Below, one piece after another: positions 1 to 9,136 of a DNA stretch of 64,000 nucleotides. Numbering within the stretch: position 1 is the first letter of the stretch; each line of letters begins with the position of its first letter. The position numbers were made by a program, and so were the translations under genes. This DNA is from Bacteroidales bacterium (GTDB taxonomy: Bacteria > Bacteroidota > Bacteroidia > Bacteroidales > UBA932). The DNA is taken from positions 1 through 64,000 of the forward strand of contig JAFWOY010000029.1 in assembly GCA_017509755.1 (NCBI GenBank), given 5' to 3'. The notes below the pieces were generated by a model. The model ran no database searches. It was not told the origin of the DNA and worked only from the letters and a program-made list of their open reading frames with translations.

Positions 1-1
1 G

Positions 2-103
2 CTTACAGACACGACGCCTCTTGAAGACCTCTTCAACAAATCTAACCTCAATATTGACAAAGAACTTGATGGGTTCTATGAACCCACGTTGTTTGATTAT
101 TAA
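2..103 (+). CDS. 3' end of an unidentified protein (partial)
   Basis: An open frame enters from the left edge and gives 33 residues ending in ELDGFYEPTLFDY before a TAA at 101-103. It is followed by about 40 nt before the next gene on the same strand, so it may belong to the same cluster as the GLPGLI gene. The fragment has no recognisable motif and I do not assign a function. Confidence 0.4.
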   Translation, partial: LTDTTPLEDLFNKSNLNIDKELDGFYEPTLFDY

Positions 104-175
104 CTTTTAACTACGTCCACAACTTTTAGTGGACAGCAATGATTTATTGTCATAATATTATTCTTTGAATCAGCC

Positions 176-1015
176 GTGTGCATCGCTCAGACTTCGGTAT
201 ATGCGGAGCCCAGGGACGTAAACAGGAAACAAGTGGTTGATGAGGTACGATACCGTTTTACCTATCGCACAATGTTCTCTGAGGACACGGTTGGCAAAGC
301 CAAATATTATGACAATCAGGCTTTAGAAATCGGCAGTTTATTTATTCGTTACTATAGTCTTTTTGCCGAAACCATGGATTCCACCAAATTTTGGCACACT
401 ACAGGAAAGAGGCAGGGTGGTTCATTTAGTTTGACTGAAGACTTGAAGCCCAAAGAGGTCGGCCAATATGAAGATATCTTCATCAATTACCCACAATCAG
501 GAGACATGACGGTTTATAATGTCATCAACAAAAAAGCATACGTTTATGCAGAGCCAACTCCTTTGATTGATTGGGAGATAACAGGGAAAACAGACATCAT
601 ATTGGGGTACATCTGTCAAGAGGCGATTGCGGATTTTCGTGGGAGAACATGGCACGTGTGGTTTACCTATGAGATTCCGTTACACTATGGTCCGTGGAAA
701 CTGGGCGGACTCCCGGGACTGATCCTCAGGGCAGAAGACTCCAACGGCCTTTATACCTACGAATTGATCGGAATGCAGCAACCGGGCAATGAACCGATGT
801 ACCGTTATGATATTCAGACGATTTCCTGCAAGCGGGAAGATATCATAAGAATCAACGACTTAAGATGGAAAGATCCGGAAAAACATGCTCTTTCAAACGG
901 TAGTCAAGGCTTCATGCCGATGAAAAGAGATGCGGCTACCGGCAAATTGAGAAAGATGACATCCGCAGAGTACGCTGCTTCGATTCGATATATCCCTCAG
1001 CGAGAACTATATTAA
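176..1015 (+). CDS. GLPGLI family protein, start region disturbed
   Basis: Protein of the Bacteroidetes GLPGLI family (TIGR01200-type), a secreted or periplasmic group of unknown biochemical role that is often encoded beside TonB-receptor-like proteins, as here. The signature is at about residues 173-184 (PWKLGGLPGLIL), preceded by GYICQEAIADFRGR, and the length of about 280 is usual. The only standard in-frame start is GTG at 176, which removes the signal peptide. Upstream in the same frame, bases 143-178 encode the hydrophobic run FIVIILFFESAV, but an in-frame TGA sits at 140-142. An ATG at 139 is in the wrong frame, and deleting one A after it would give a perfect signal peptide. The family call is sure; the start is not. 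Confidence 0.85.
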   Translation: MCIAQTSVYAEPRDVNRKQVVDEVRYRFTYRTMFSEDTVGKAKYYDNQALEIGSLFIRYYSLFAETMDSTKFWHTTGKRQGGSFSLTEDLKPKEVGQYEDIFINYPQSGDMTVYNVINKKAYVYAEPTPLIDWEITGKTDIILGYICQEAIADFRGRTWHVWFTYEIPLHYGPWKLGGLPGLILRAEDSNGLYTYELIGMQQPGNEPMYRYDIQTISCKREDIIRINDLRWKDPEKHALSNGSQGFMPMKRDAATGKLRKMTSAEYAASIRYIPQRELY

Positions 1016-1025
1016 TTTATTCTTT

Positions 1026-3671
1026 ATGAGACAGTTCGTACTCATCCTTATTGCCGTGTTATTTGGAGGATCTGTGGCTATAGCACAAACCGTTCTCCAG
1101 GGGACAGTACGATATGCCGGATCAAAAGAACCTGTTGCTGGTGCCAATGTGATCTTTCAGTCCCCAGATGGAGCACGGACTCTTGGTTACACTATTGCAG
1201 ATGCAGATGGAAAGTGGAGTTTCGGGTATAAAGGATCTACCGATACCATCCGAATTATGGTAACCGGCTTCAATTTGAAAGCCTCCTTTCGAACTATGCC
1301 TGTATCCATTGGCTCAGTAGATTTTTTGGTTGAGTACGAAGAACTTCAAATCAAGGAGGTAACGGTCAAGGCAGAACCCATCAAAAGACACGGAGACACG
1401 TTGAACTATTACGTGTCGGCCTATATTGACACTCTTGTCGATCGTTCTATTGGTGACGTGCTGAAAAAGATGCCTGGGATTGACGTTGCCAAGAATGGCC
1501 AAATCTACTACAACAATCGCCCCATCAACAAATTCTACATTGAAGACATGGACCTGATGGGCGGGCGCTATGGCGTAGCAGTCAACAACGTACGCGCAGA
1601 AGATGTCGCCTCGGTGGAGGTAATGGAGAATCATCAACCCGTCAAAGTTTTGGCCGGATTTGAGTTTTCTCCAGATGCAGCTATCAATTTACGCTTGAAA
1701 AGGAGTGCAAAAGGAAGTTTGATAGCCACATTTCTTCTTGGGACGGGTTATACTCCCTGGTTGTGGACAGGTGAGATGGCCATGATGTACTTTACCGGAA
1801 AATGGCAGATGATGTCCACCTACAAGACCAATAATGCCGGACGTGACGTGGCTTCTGAGTTGACTTCTTTCTACGATGCGCTCAGCCAGGAACGATCTCT
1901 TCTGTCCGTTCACAAACCGGCAACTCCCGACACCGACAGGGAACGTTATATGGACAACGTGACGCACGCAGCGACAATCAGCCAAATTCTGAAACTGGGT
2001 AAGCATACCGATGCTACGATTAATCTGAACGTCATGTATCTGCATGACAGGCAACGATTCAATGCATCTTCCCTGACCACATTCTACCTTCCCGATCAAC
2101 AAGCATTGGAAATTGACGAGACGACTTCGGCAACATTTGTTTCGGACAATGTAGAAATCAGTTCAAAGTATAACCTGAATGCCCAGGAGATTTATTTGGA
2201 TGAGCAGATCGCTTGCAGCTTTCAATGGGACAACGACTTTGGCTCCGTCATAAATGGACCGAATCGGGTTGACCAATCCTTCGGAATGCACCAATTGAGG
2301 CTTCAGAATGACTTGCGCTTTACCAGACTCCTTCACGGAGACTTCCGGCTGAACTTTGTGTCTCAAGTCAGGGCATCGGAGTATCCTTCAAGTATGCGTG
2401 TCAATCCCTTACTTTATCCCGAGATCTTCGGCTATGACGCGCAAGAAGGCGTACAGGACATGTCGAACCGGAAATTATTCACGACCAACACCCTTTGCCT
2501 CAGCAAATCTTTCTCACGTGTCGGCATTGACCTTCACGCGTCAACAGGATTCACGGCGGACCTCCAAGAAATGGCCAGTAGTTTATTTGACCCCATTCAG
2601 AACAAGTTTGATAACAGTCTATGTAATAACATGGGTTATAGCAACTTAAATATACATTCAAATATCGGGATGACCTACCGTTATAAATCATTCCGGTTAA
2701 CTGCAGGAGTCGGACCGAATTACTCTTTCGTATCAGTTGACGATCGCATTCAGAGAAACAATAAAAGAAAAAACAAACTATTTTTCAATCCTCGTCTGAA
2801 CATAGACTTGGAACTGACGCCCAACCTCAGTTTTGTGGCAACGTCCAGCTTTCAAGGTAATCTTGGCGCCGCTTCAAGCATCTATAGTGGCTATATCATG
2901 ACAGATTATCGCGTTATCAGTTGCAGGAAAGGGGACATTGCCGAGAGCAAGTACCTGAGCGGAAACGCCGAATTGCGATATGCCGATGCCCTTCGCTCTG
3001 TGTTCGCCTCTTTGAAAGTGAGCGGTTGGCGCAGCTGGTCGAACCTGATGTTCGGAACCACCTATTCCGGATCGCTAAGCAGAATCGAGAGTTACAATAT
3101 CGACAACATTGCGCAAGGTTGGGGTATTGAAGGCAAAATAGAAAAGCGTTTTGATGCATTATCAACAACTGTAGGGCTCCCCGTTTCTTTCCGAATGAGT
3201 CATCGGGACATATTACGTCAAGATGCCCTGATGAAGACGTCTACCGGTAATTTCACAACGGGGATGGAAGTAAACGCCCGTTTAGCACCGTCTGTATTTC
3301 TTGATTATGGCCTCCGCTACACGAGAAGTCGCAGTATAATTGTTGAGCAGATATCTGATCTTCTCCCTATCAATGCCCTTCAGCAGCATCTCTCTTTCAG
3401 TTTCATCGCCTTCAAAAGAATGACGATTAATCTCAATGGTGAGCATTATTACAATAATGCGCTCCCATTGGACAATCGTTCAATGTTCTTCCTTGATGCA
3501 TCGATAAAATACAAGACAAAGAAGTTCGAATACTTGTTGGAAGGACGGAATCTACTGAATATCAATGCCTACAATCATCGAAGCTGTACAGATATCACAG
3601 ATAGACAATACAGCTACCTGCTTCGATCAGCATCAGTCATGTTCTCTGTACGTTTTGCCATTGGAGCTTAG
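1026..3671 (+). CDS. Outer-membrane receptor-like protein with CarboxypepD_reg-like domain
   Basis: 881 residues. A signal peptide ends near AIA-Q21. A carboxypeptidase-regulatory-like beta-sandwich covers about 22-110 (TVRYAGSKEPVAGANV). A reduced plug-like region follows at about 122-215 (VLKKMPGIDVAKNGQIYYNN), then a long beta-barrel-like C-terminal part with many aromatic-ended strands. It starts 10 nt after the GLPGLI stop, so the two are probably cotranscribed. This pairing recurs in Bacteroidetes, but its substrate is unknown. It has no obvious TonB box, and it could be a passive or accessory barrel. Placement in the outer membrane is inferred from family architecture. Confidence 0.8.
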   Translation: MRQFVLILIAVLFGGSVAIAQTVLQGTVRYAGSKEPVAGANVIFQSPDGARTLGYTIADADGKWSFGYKGSTDTIRIMVTGFNLKASFRTMPVSIGSVDFLVEYEELQIKEVTVKAEPIKRHGDTLNYYVSAYIDTLVDRSIGDVLKKMPGIDVAKNGQIYYNNRPINKFYIEDMDLMGGRYGVAVNNVRAEDVASVEVMENHQPVKVLAGFEFSPDAAINLRLKRSAKGSLIATFLLGTGYTPWLWTGEMAMMYFTGKWQMMSTYKTNNAGRDVASELTSFYDALSQERSLLSVHKPATPDTDRERYMDNVTHAATISQILKLGKHTDATINLNVMYLHDRQRFNASSLTTFYLPDQQALEIDETTSATFVSDNVEISSKYNLNAQEIYLDEQIACSFQWDNDFGSVINGPNRVDQSFGMHQLRLQNDLRFTRLLHGDFRLNFVSQVRASEYPSSMRVNPLLYPEIFGYDAQEGVQDMSNRKLFTTNTLCLSKSFSRVGIDLHASTGFTADLQEMASSLFDPIQNKFDNSLCNNMGYSNLNIHSNIGMTYRYKSFRLTAGVGPNYSFVSVDDRIQRNNKRKNKLFFNPRLNIDLELTPNLSFVATSSFQGNLGAASSIYSGYIMTDYRVISCRKGDIAESKYLSGNAELRYADALRSVFASLKVSGWRSWSNLMFGTTYSGSLSRIESYNIDNIAQGWGIEGKIEKRFDALSTTVGLPVSFRMSHRDILRQDALMKTSTGNFTTGMEVNARLAPSVFLDYGLRYTRSRSIIVEQISDLLPINALQQHLSFSFIAFKRMTINLNGEHYYNNALPLDNRSMFFLDASIKYKTKKFEYLLEGRNLLNINAYNHRSCTDITDRQYSYLLRSASVMFSVRFAIGA

Positions 3672-3706
3672 TCCATTGATATATTCCCCGAATAATTTGT
3701 TTAATT

Positions 3707-6604
3707 ATGAATAATCGATATGTAAAGCATGGCATTTTCTCCGTGTTGCTATTGCTTCCGTGCCTTATCACAAATGCACAGGTCGTTATCCTCACTGACA
3801 ATGTCCTCTCCGGTCGGATGAGCGAGATCAAAGCCACCGTCCTGGATTCACTGACCCAAGAGCCGGTGTCATTTGCCTCTGTGTACGTGATTCCCGCCAA
3901 AGATACTACAATCACCAATTTCACGCTGACGGATGCCCAGGGGAAGGCGAAACTCAACGAAGTCCCGTACGGCAGCTACGTGTTCCACGTTGAGATGATG
4001 GGATACAAGCCTTTCGTCAAGGAGCGCTTTTTTCGGGAACGTCAGATTGATTTGGGTACCATCCAGCTGCAGGTGGATGAGCAGTTCCTCCAAGCTGCAA
4101 CTATTACCGATGTCGGGAACCCCATCGTAATCAAGAAGGATACAGTAGAATTCAATGCTTCGTCTTTCCGGGTCGGTGCCAATGCCATGTTAAAAGACTT
4201 GCTGCAACGGATGCCGGGCATGGATTTAACGGCCGACGGAAAGGTCAAATTCAATGGCGAGGAGATTGCCAAGCTCACAGTAGGTGGCAGGACTTTCTTT
4301 TTCGGCGACCAAAGTACGGCGCTGAACAATCTGCCAGCCGCCGTGGTCGATAAAATCCGGGTGATAGACCGTGAATCCGAGCAGACACGTGCTTCAGGCA
4401 TGCAGGATGGCCGTCGGGAAAAAGTCTTGGATGTGGGACTCAAGAAGGAATATGAGAAGGGTTGGTTCGGAAATGTAGGCTTGAGAGGCGGCACGACAAT
4501 CGGGAATAAAAACGATGATAATCCCCTTCGCGACGACCGGGGACTCCTTTTTAATGCGAACGCCCTTGTCTCGGCCTATAGCGAGAAAGACCAGGTGACG
4601 GTGATTGCGAACGGCCAGAACATCGACGACTCCAATGCCATCGTTGTCATCGTTGATGACGACGGGGAGCGTAATACGATGAACCAGGGGCTTGCTACGG
4701 CCGCCCAACTGGGTGTCAATGTCAATACGACGCGAATCAAGGACGTGTCAACCACGATAAGCACAGACTATAAATACTCGGACTCGGACGCCGGTACAAA
4801 GACGGAGCGGACTACTTACCAAAATAACGGAAATCTGACATCTTCTTCTGAAAACACCGGTAAACAATTAGCCAATGTCCTGAATGCTAACCTTGAATTA
4901 CAAAAAGAGAAAGGAAAGGTCTGGTTCCATGTGCGTCCGTCGTTCCGTTTCAACAAGACAAATTCCAGCAGCCACGGGACATCCGAAACTTTCCGGGAAG
5001 GGGTTTTTGTCAACAGTTCTGATAATACGACCCACAACCTGTCCGATAGCAAAGATGCTCAGGTTACGGCCGATGTCACTTTCCGCGAACTCTTGGGGAA
5101 GAAAAACCGCACCATAAGGCTGAGTGCCGACATCACAAACGGAGCATCAGCCATTGAAAGCGAAGAATCCTCCTTATTGAAAATAGTGGGCGGAAAAGAT
5201 GTCAGAATGATGCGCTATGATTCAAATGGCCATTCTTCCTGGATAGGAGGAAGTGTTCGCTATACCGAGCCGATAGGAAAAAAGTGGACACTTTCCACTA
5301 CTGTCGATTTGACCTGGTCCCGGCGTGGAAATGTCCGAGATGCCTTCGATGCATCCGGCAGAAATGACTACTACAGTTCCGAAAGCCGGAATAACTATGT
5401 GAAACAGCAATACGACCTTACCGCCCAGTACAAGTTTGGGAAAGGCAGTTGGATAACCCTTGGCGGCAGCGTGATGGGTGTGCTCAACGAGACTTTCTCC
5501 AAGAGTTATGGGGTAGCGGATGTCACTGGTAAAGACGAATGGCTATGGTCGGTGACGCCGACTCTGCGATTTCAACACAGCAAAGGGAACGACCGCTTTC
5601 AATTCTCTCTCTACGGGTACAACCAACGTCCCGCCACATCCCGGATGCTGCCCGTCCTGAATATCACGGATCCTTCCCGTCTGAGCCTGGGCAATATCTA
5701 TCTGAAACCGTCCACGCAGTCTTATTTCTACGCTACTTGGACACGGAATAATCGCGAACGGTTCTCCACATGGATGGCTTATCTGAACGGGAACTACATC
5801 ACCGCCCCCACTACTTATGCGCGTTGGTATGATGTAAACGGTGTCTTGTATTCCATTCCCGTCAATTCCGCAAAGCCAAGCTTGACAGCCTCTGTCTCAA
5901 TCAATTATACCACTCCACTAGATGAAAAGAAGAACTGGTCCTTATCCCTCAGCGGATCAGCGGCATATTCATCCTCCATCAGCTATCAAGCCAAAACCAC
6001 GCTCTGCTCCCTGGACAAAGATACCTTTGATTATTCCACTTTTATCTCGGATTTCTGGGGTGATGCCAGTGGCGACCGCTTCTATGGGGGACTCAGTGGG
6101 TTCCGGGAAAGCCGTACGAAATCCTTCAACCCTTATGCGGATTTCAGCGTCAAATACAACCAGGACCACTATTCCTTCAGCTTTGGTGCCAATACACAAG
6201 GGCGCATCTCGCGTTACTCACTTGACCCCAGCATCAATATGAATACGCTGGACACCCGCTTATATGGTCGCGGTTCCTATACCACCAAACATGAATTCGA
6301 ATTCATTACCCAATTGACTTACGCTTTTTACAAGGGTTACGCAAAAGGCTACGGAAAGCCGGAATGGCGTTGGAACGCAGAGATTTCCAAGAATGTCGGA
6401 GCGTTCAACATCAGCATCAAAGTCCACGACATCCTGAACCAGACGCGGAATCTGACGCATACGGTCACCGCCAACTATGAAGAAGACAGCTACCGTCTCA
6501 TTATGGGACGCTACATCCTCTTCGGGGTAAAGTGGAACTTTGGCAAGATGAACGCAGCCCACAGCCGTCGAGCGCAGCAGGCGGCTATGGATATGGTGTG
6601 GTAA
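3707..6604 (+). CDS. TonB-receptor-like outer-membrane beta-barrel protein, paralogue 1
   Basis: 965 residues. Signal peptide to about residue 24 (ITNA-Q). CarboxypepD_reg-like domain at about 40-115 (EPVSFASVYVIPAKDTTITN). Plug-like region at about 137-230 (LLQRMPGMDLTADGKVKFNG), then a large beta-barrel domain ending in WNFGKMNAAHS. It starts 36 nt after the preceding receptor-like gene and is probably in its operon. It is a close paralogue of the 9137-12031 protein: the N-terminal domain, the plug (GMDLTADGKVKFNGE against GMEVSADGSVKYNGE) and the late-barrel DFWGD...FYGG...GF segment align without gaps by eye. Transport substrate unknown. Confidence 0.82.
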   Translation: MNNRYVKHGIFSVLLLLPCLITNAQVVILTDNVLSGRMSEIKATVLDSLTQEPVSFASVYVIPAKDTTITNFTLTDAQGKAKLNEVPYGSYVFHVEMMGYKPFVKERFFRERQIDLGTIQLQVDEQFLQAATITDVGNPIVIKKDTVEFNASSFRVGANAMLKDLLQRMPGMDLTADGKVKFNGEEIAKLTVGGRTFFFGDQSTALNNLPAAVVDKIRVIDRESEQTRASGMQDGRREKVLDVGLKKEYEKGWFGNVGLRGGTTIGNKNDDNPLRDDRGLLFNANALVSAYSEKDQVTVIANGQNIDDSNAIVVIVDDDGERNTMNQGLATAAQLGVNVNTTRIKDVSTTISTDYKYSDSDAGTKTERTTYQNNGNLTSSSENTGKQLANVLNANLELQKEKGKVWFHVRPSFRFNKTNSSSHGTSETFREGVFVNSSDNTTHNLSDSKDAQVTADVTFRELLGKKNRTIRLSADITNGASAIESEESSLLKIVGGKDVRMMRYDSNGHSSWIGGSVRYTEPIGKKWTLSTTVDLTWSRRGNVRDAFDASGRNDYYSSESRNNYVKQQYDLTAQYKFGKGSWITLGGSVMGVLNETFSKSYGVADVTGKDEWLWSVTPTLRFQHSKGNDRFQFSLYGYNQRPATSRMLPVLNITDPSRLSLGNIYLKPSTQSYFYATWTRNNRERFSTWMAYLNGNYITAPTTYARWYDVNGVLYSIPVNSAKPSLTASVSINYTTPLDEKKNWSLSLSGSAAYSSSISYQAKTTLCSLDKDTFDYSTFISDFWGDASGDRFYGGLSGFRESRTKSFNPYADFSVKYNQDHYSFSFGANTQGRISRYSLDPSINMNTLDTRLYGRGSYTTKHEFEFITQLTYAFYKGYAKGYGKPEWRWNAEISKNVGAFNISIKVHDILNQTRNLTHTVTANYEEDSYRLIMGRYILFGVKWNFGKMNAAHSRRAQQAAMDMVW

Positions 6605-6685
6605 CGAGAAATATAGCTTATTTATACTGCTAGAATCCGAAATGTCAAACCGATAGATAATCTCTCCTTTATGTCTTGTCCCACC

Positions 6686-6730
6686 CCTGTCCCACCGTCC
6701 CAATCGTCCTGCGCCCTCGGTGGGACGGGA
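6686..6730. repeat. Hairpin containing copy 1 of a 25-bp dispersed repeat
   Basis: GTCCCACCG at 6686-6694 pairs perfectly with CGGTGGGAC at 6716-6724. Bases 6706-6730 (from CCTGCGCCCT to GGGACGGGACA) match 14468-14492 at 23 of 25 positions by eye. It lies between the receptor gene and the downstream regulator. It could be a terminator, although no T-tract follows. Confidence 0.6.
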
Positions 6731-6786
6731 CACGCTGCCGCCGGCTCTTTCGAAGTAACGGCAGACAATGTTTCAACGATTATGGT

Positions 6787-6794
6787 TATCTTTG
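6787..6794 (+). promoter_or_regulatory. -7 promoter element TATCTTTG for the TPR regulator gene
   Basis: TATCTTTG matches the Bacteroidetes -7 consensus TAnnTTTG and lies 27 nt ahead of the ATG at 6822. No clear TTTG -33 box is present at the usual spacing, so the promoter may be weak or activator dependent. Confidence 0.55.
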
Positions 6795-6821
6795 TGAAGA
6801 ATAACCCACTTCCATAAACTA

Positions 6822-8450
6822 ATGCTTCACCATCGCATATCCATAATAACCATTTTGCTGGCCGCTTTCTTTCTCGCTTCCTGCGCCAGCCGCCAGACCG
6901 CTTCGACCCTCATTGACGTAGAGACCTACATTCAGGAACGGCCGGACAGCGCACTAGCCACCATCCGCGCCTTAGACACAACCATGCTGACTACCCGCAG
7001 CCTTCGCGCTCACTATGCCCTGCTGCACGCAATGGCACTCGACAAGAACTGGATCGACACGACCGATGTGAATGTAGTGATGCCGGCGGTGGAGTATTAT
7101 GCCAAGCACGGAACGGCAGACCAGAAGATGAAGGCGTATTATTACCTGGGAAGAATTCAGCAGAATGGCCATGATATGAATTCTGCGATCATCTCTCTTA
7201 CTCAAGCCGAGACAGCTTCTACCGATTCACAAGACGATAGTTTTAAAGGTCTCTTGTCCATGGTAATATCCGAGGTGTATAAAAGTGCCCACTATTCTGA
7301 GAAAGAAAGAGAATACATTGAGAAAGGAATGGATCTTTTCCAGAAAGCAGGTGATACCGCCCATTACAATCTTTCTTTTGGCCGTCTTGCCATGTCTTAT
7401 CAAGAAAAACACGACTGGGATATTGCAGACTCATTATATCGCAAAGGGATTGAACTGGCTAAAAATGACACAGCCGCAATGAGGATGTTCCTCGTTCATT
7501 ATGCGACGATGAAAGTTACCCAACCCGTTGCTGATCCACAAGGCGCAATAGAACTTCTTAATCATGCACATCAAGCTTATAAGTTGGCCCTTCCCGTCAA
7601 ATCATACGGTGTTTATGCGTATGCTTCGGCGCTTGCCGGTGATAAAAAGACTTGCAATGCGATACTGGATATGTTCGACGGACTGTCTGAACAACATCGC
7701 AAAGAACCCCGCTACTATGAATACTTGATTTTCAAACACAGAGAAGATTATTCCCGAGCCCTAAAGCTATTGGAAGATATCTACAGTGATCAGGATAAAA
7801 CTGTAGACCAGATGCTTAACAACTCCTTTGCGAATACACTAAAAGACTATTACCAGAACCAAGCCGTTGAACTAAAGCGGGAAGCGCAGATACAGAAACT
7901 ATCTTTCCTTATCTTACTCCTGGCTCTTTTGCTGGTTGTGGGAGTTGTGATTCTCGCATTCCGTCGTAAGCGCAATCGGGAGAAACAAGAAGCTGAGCAA
8001 CTCGTTCAACTGGCGGAAGAATCCGCCCGAATGATGCAGCAAACCAATGCTCTGCTGTTCAAAAATCAATTTTCTATCATTGGTGACCTTTGCAAGACCT
8101 ATCTAAGGACGGAAAAGAGCGGAGAATCCTACCGCAAAGATGCCGTTTATCGCAGAGTCCAGGATATCCTGTCGAACATTAGTAATGATGATAGCCTGCA
8201 CGCTCAGTTTGAGGAGCAGATCAACCACGATTATTTCAACATCATCGATCACATCAAAGCCGATCTGGGCGAGTTGAGCCCGACCGACGAACGTTTCCTC
8301 TGCTACATGATTGCCGGCTTCGATTCTAGCACCATTTCATCTATCCTCGGCCTGTCACTGGGTAATGTCTATACCAAGCGGTCGAGACTGAAAGACCGTA
8401 TCCGCCAACTCGACTCACCTTACAAGGATCAATATCTGCAGGTGATTTAA
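6822..8450 (+). CDS. Lipoprotein-type TPR membrane regulator with C-terminal HTH
   Basis: 542 residues. The N-terminus is a lipoprotein-like signal (LLAAFFLASC, Cys21). Residues of about 35-340 are helical TPR-type repeats. A single transmembrane helix lies at about 358-380 (LILLLALLLVVGVVILAF), followed by a charged coiled-coil linker. The C-terminal region at about 485-527 (LSPTDERFLCYMIAGFDSST) reads like the helix-turn-helix of Bacteroidetes TPR/LuxR-type regulators. The layout implies a periplasmic sensor joined to a cytoplasmic DNA-binding domain in one chain. It sits between two paralogous receptor genes, so it may control them; that is inference. The Cys could instead be part of an ordinary signal anchor. 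Confidence 0.75.
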   Translation: MLHHRISIITILLAAFFLASCASRQTASTLIDVETYIQERPDSALATIRALDTTMLTTRSLRAHYALLHAMALDKNWIDTTDVNVVMPAVEYYAKHGTADQKMKAYYYLGRIQQNGHDMNSAIISLTQAETASTDSQDDSFKGLLSMVISEVYKSAHYSEKEREYIEKGMDLFQKAGDTAHYNLSFGRLAMSYQEKHDWDIADSLYRKGIELAKNDTAAMRMFLVHYATMKVTQPVADPQGAIELLNHAHQAYKLALPVKSYGVYAYASALAGDKKTCNAILDMFDGLSEQHRKEPRYYEYLIFKHREDYSRALKLLEDIYSDQDKTVDQMLNNSFANTLKDYYQNQAVELKREAQIQKLSFLILLLALLLVVGVVILAFRRKRNREKQEAEQLVQLAEESARMMQQTNALLFKNQFSIIGDLCKTYLRTEKSGESYRKDAVYRRVQDILSNISNDDSLHAQFEEQINHDYFNIIDHIKADLGELSPTDERFLCYMIAGFDSSTISSILGLSLGNVYTKRSRLKDRIRQLDSPYKDQYLQVI

Positions 8451-8574
8451 CACGCCCGGCCCTGAAAAGCCCAAAAAACGCCTTACAAACCCGATTTTGA
8501 TAAATAAATCGCAGTTTGTCTATATGCGTTTGATATCCAGCAAATTACGAGTGTTGTTTCATGCCATTCATAAG

Positions 8575-8603
8575 GTCGTGTAAGATTCAAAACCTTACAC
8601 GAC
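8575..8603 (+). terminator. Probable intrinsic terminator after the TPR regulator
   Basis: GTCGTGTAAG (8575-8584) pairs perfectly with CTTACACGAC (8594-8603) across a 9-nt loop, followed by TTTTAT. It lies about 125 nt past the regulator stop. The rest of the 8451-8745 spacer holds a second small hairpin (CCGGATA/TATCCGG, about 8688-8706) and nothing else I recognise. Confidence 0.7.
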
Positions 8604-8745
8604 TTTTATATGGATGGTAATCGGTTGATTATTAGCACACTACAAAACCATCCAAAATGCTTGTTGTAAGGTGAATTTGCCTTCCGGATACGCAATATCC
8701 GGCAACCATTGCGCATCTTTGTGGTAGAAACACCTTGCCCACAGG

Positions 8746-9078
8746 ATGGATAAAGAATCCTATCGTATTTGGTATGACCGCAAAACATTGCTATCAAGTG
8801 TCGGTGCGGACCTTCCGTATTCTTGCGAGTACAAAGAAGGCGAAATCGTCACTGCAGACTTCAAGGGAATCACCCTGCGATTTGCATACACAGAGGCGAG
8901 TACAGACCGATGCTTTTTCGCTTTGCTGGAAGCCGTAGACTTGTATCGGGATCCCGTTCGACGGTTCTTCAATAAACTGTTTCATCGGCCCCCCAAACAG
9001 ACGGTCTTTGATACAGACAACCCCAAAGATTGGAATATGGCCGTGCGAGCAGCGCTCGAGAGAATAACGAATTCATAA
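8746..9078 (+). CDS. Hypothetical small protein
   Basis: 110 residues beginning MDKESYRIWYDRKT and ending ALERITNS. There is no signal peptide, no membrane segment and no motif I recognise. A basic patch, RRFFNKLFHRPPK, lies at about 72-84. A CATCTTTG element at 8714-8721, close to the TAnnTTTG consensus, lies 24 nt upstream of the ATG, which supports expression. It stands alone ahead of the 9137 receptor gene, 58 nt away. It could be cytosolic and linked to that receptor, or a spurious frame. Confidence 0.5.
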   Translation: MDKESYRIWYDRKTLLSSVGADLPYSCEYKEGEIVTADFKGITLRFAYTEASTDRCFFALLEAVDLYRDPVRRFFNKLFHRPPKQTVFDTDNPKDWNMAVRAALERITNS

Positions 9079-9136
9079 TCTTCCGATATTTTCAAAATAT
9101 CTTAGAAACAGCATACGTAAACAAATTAGATTAGCC

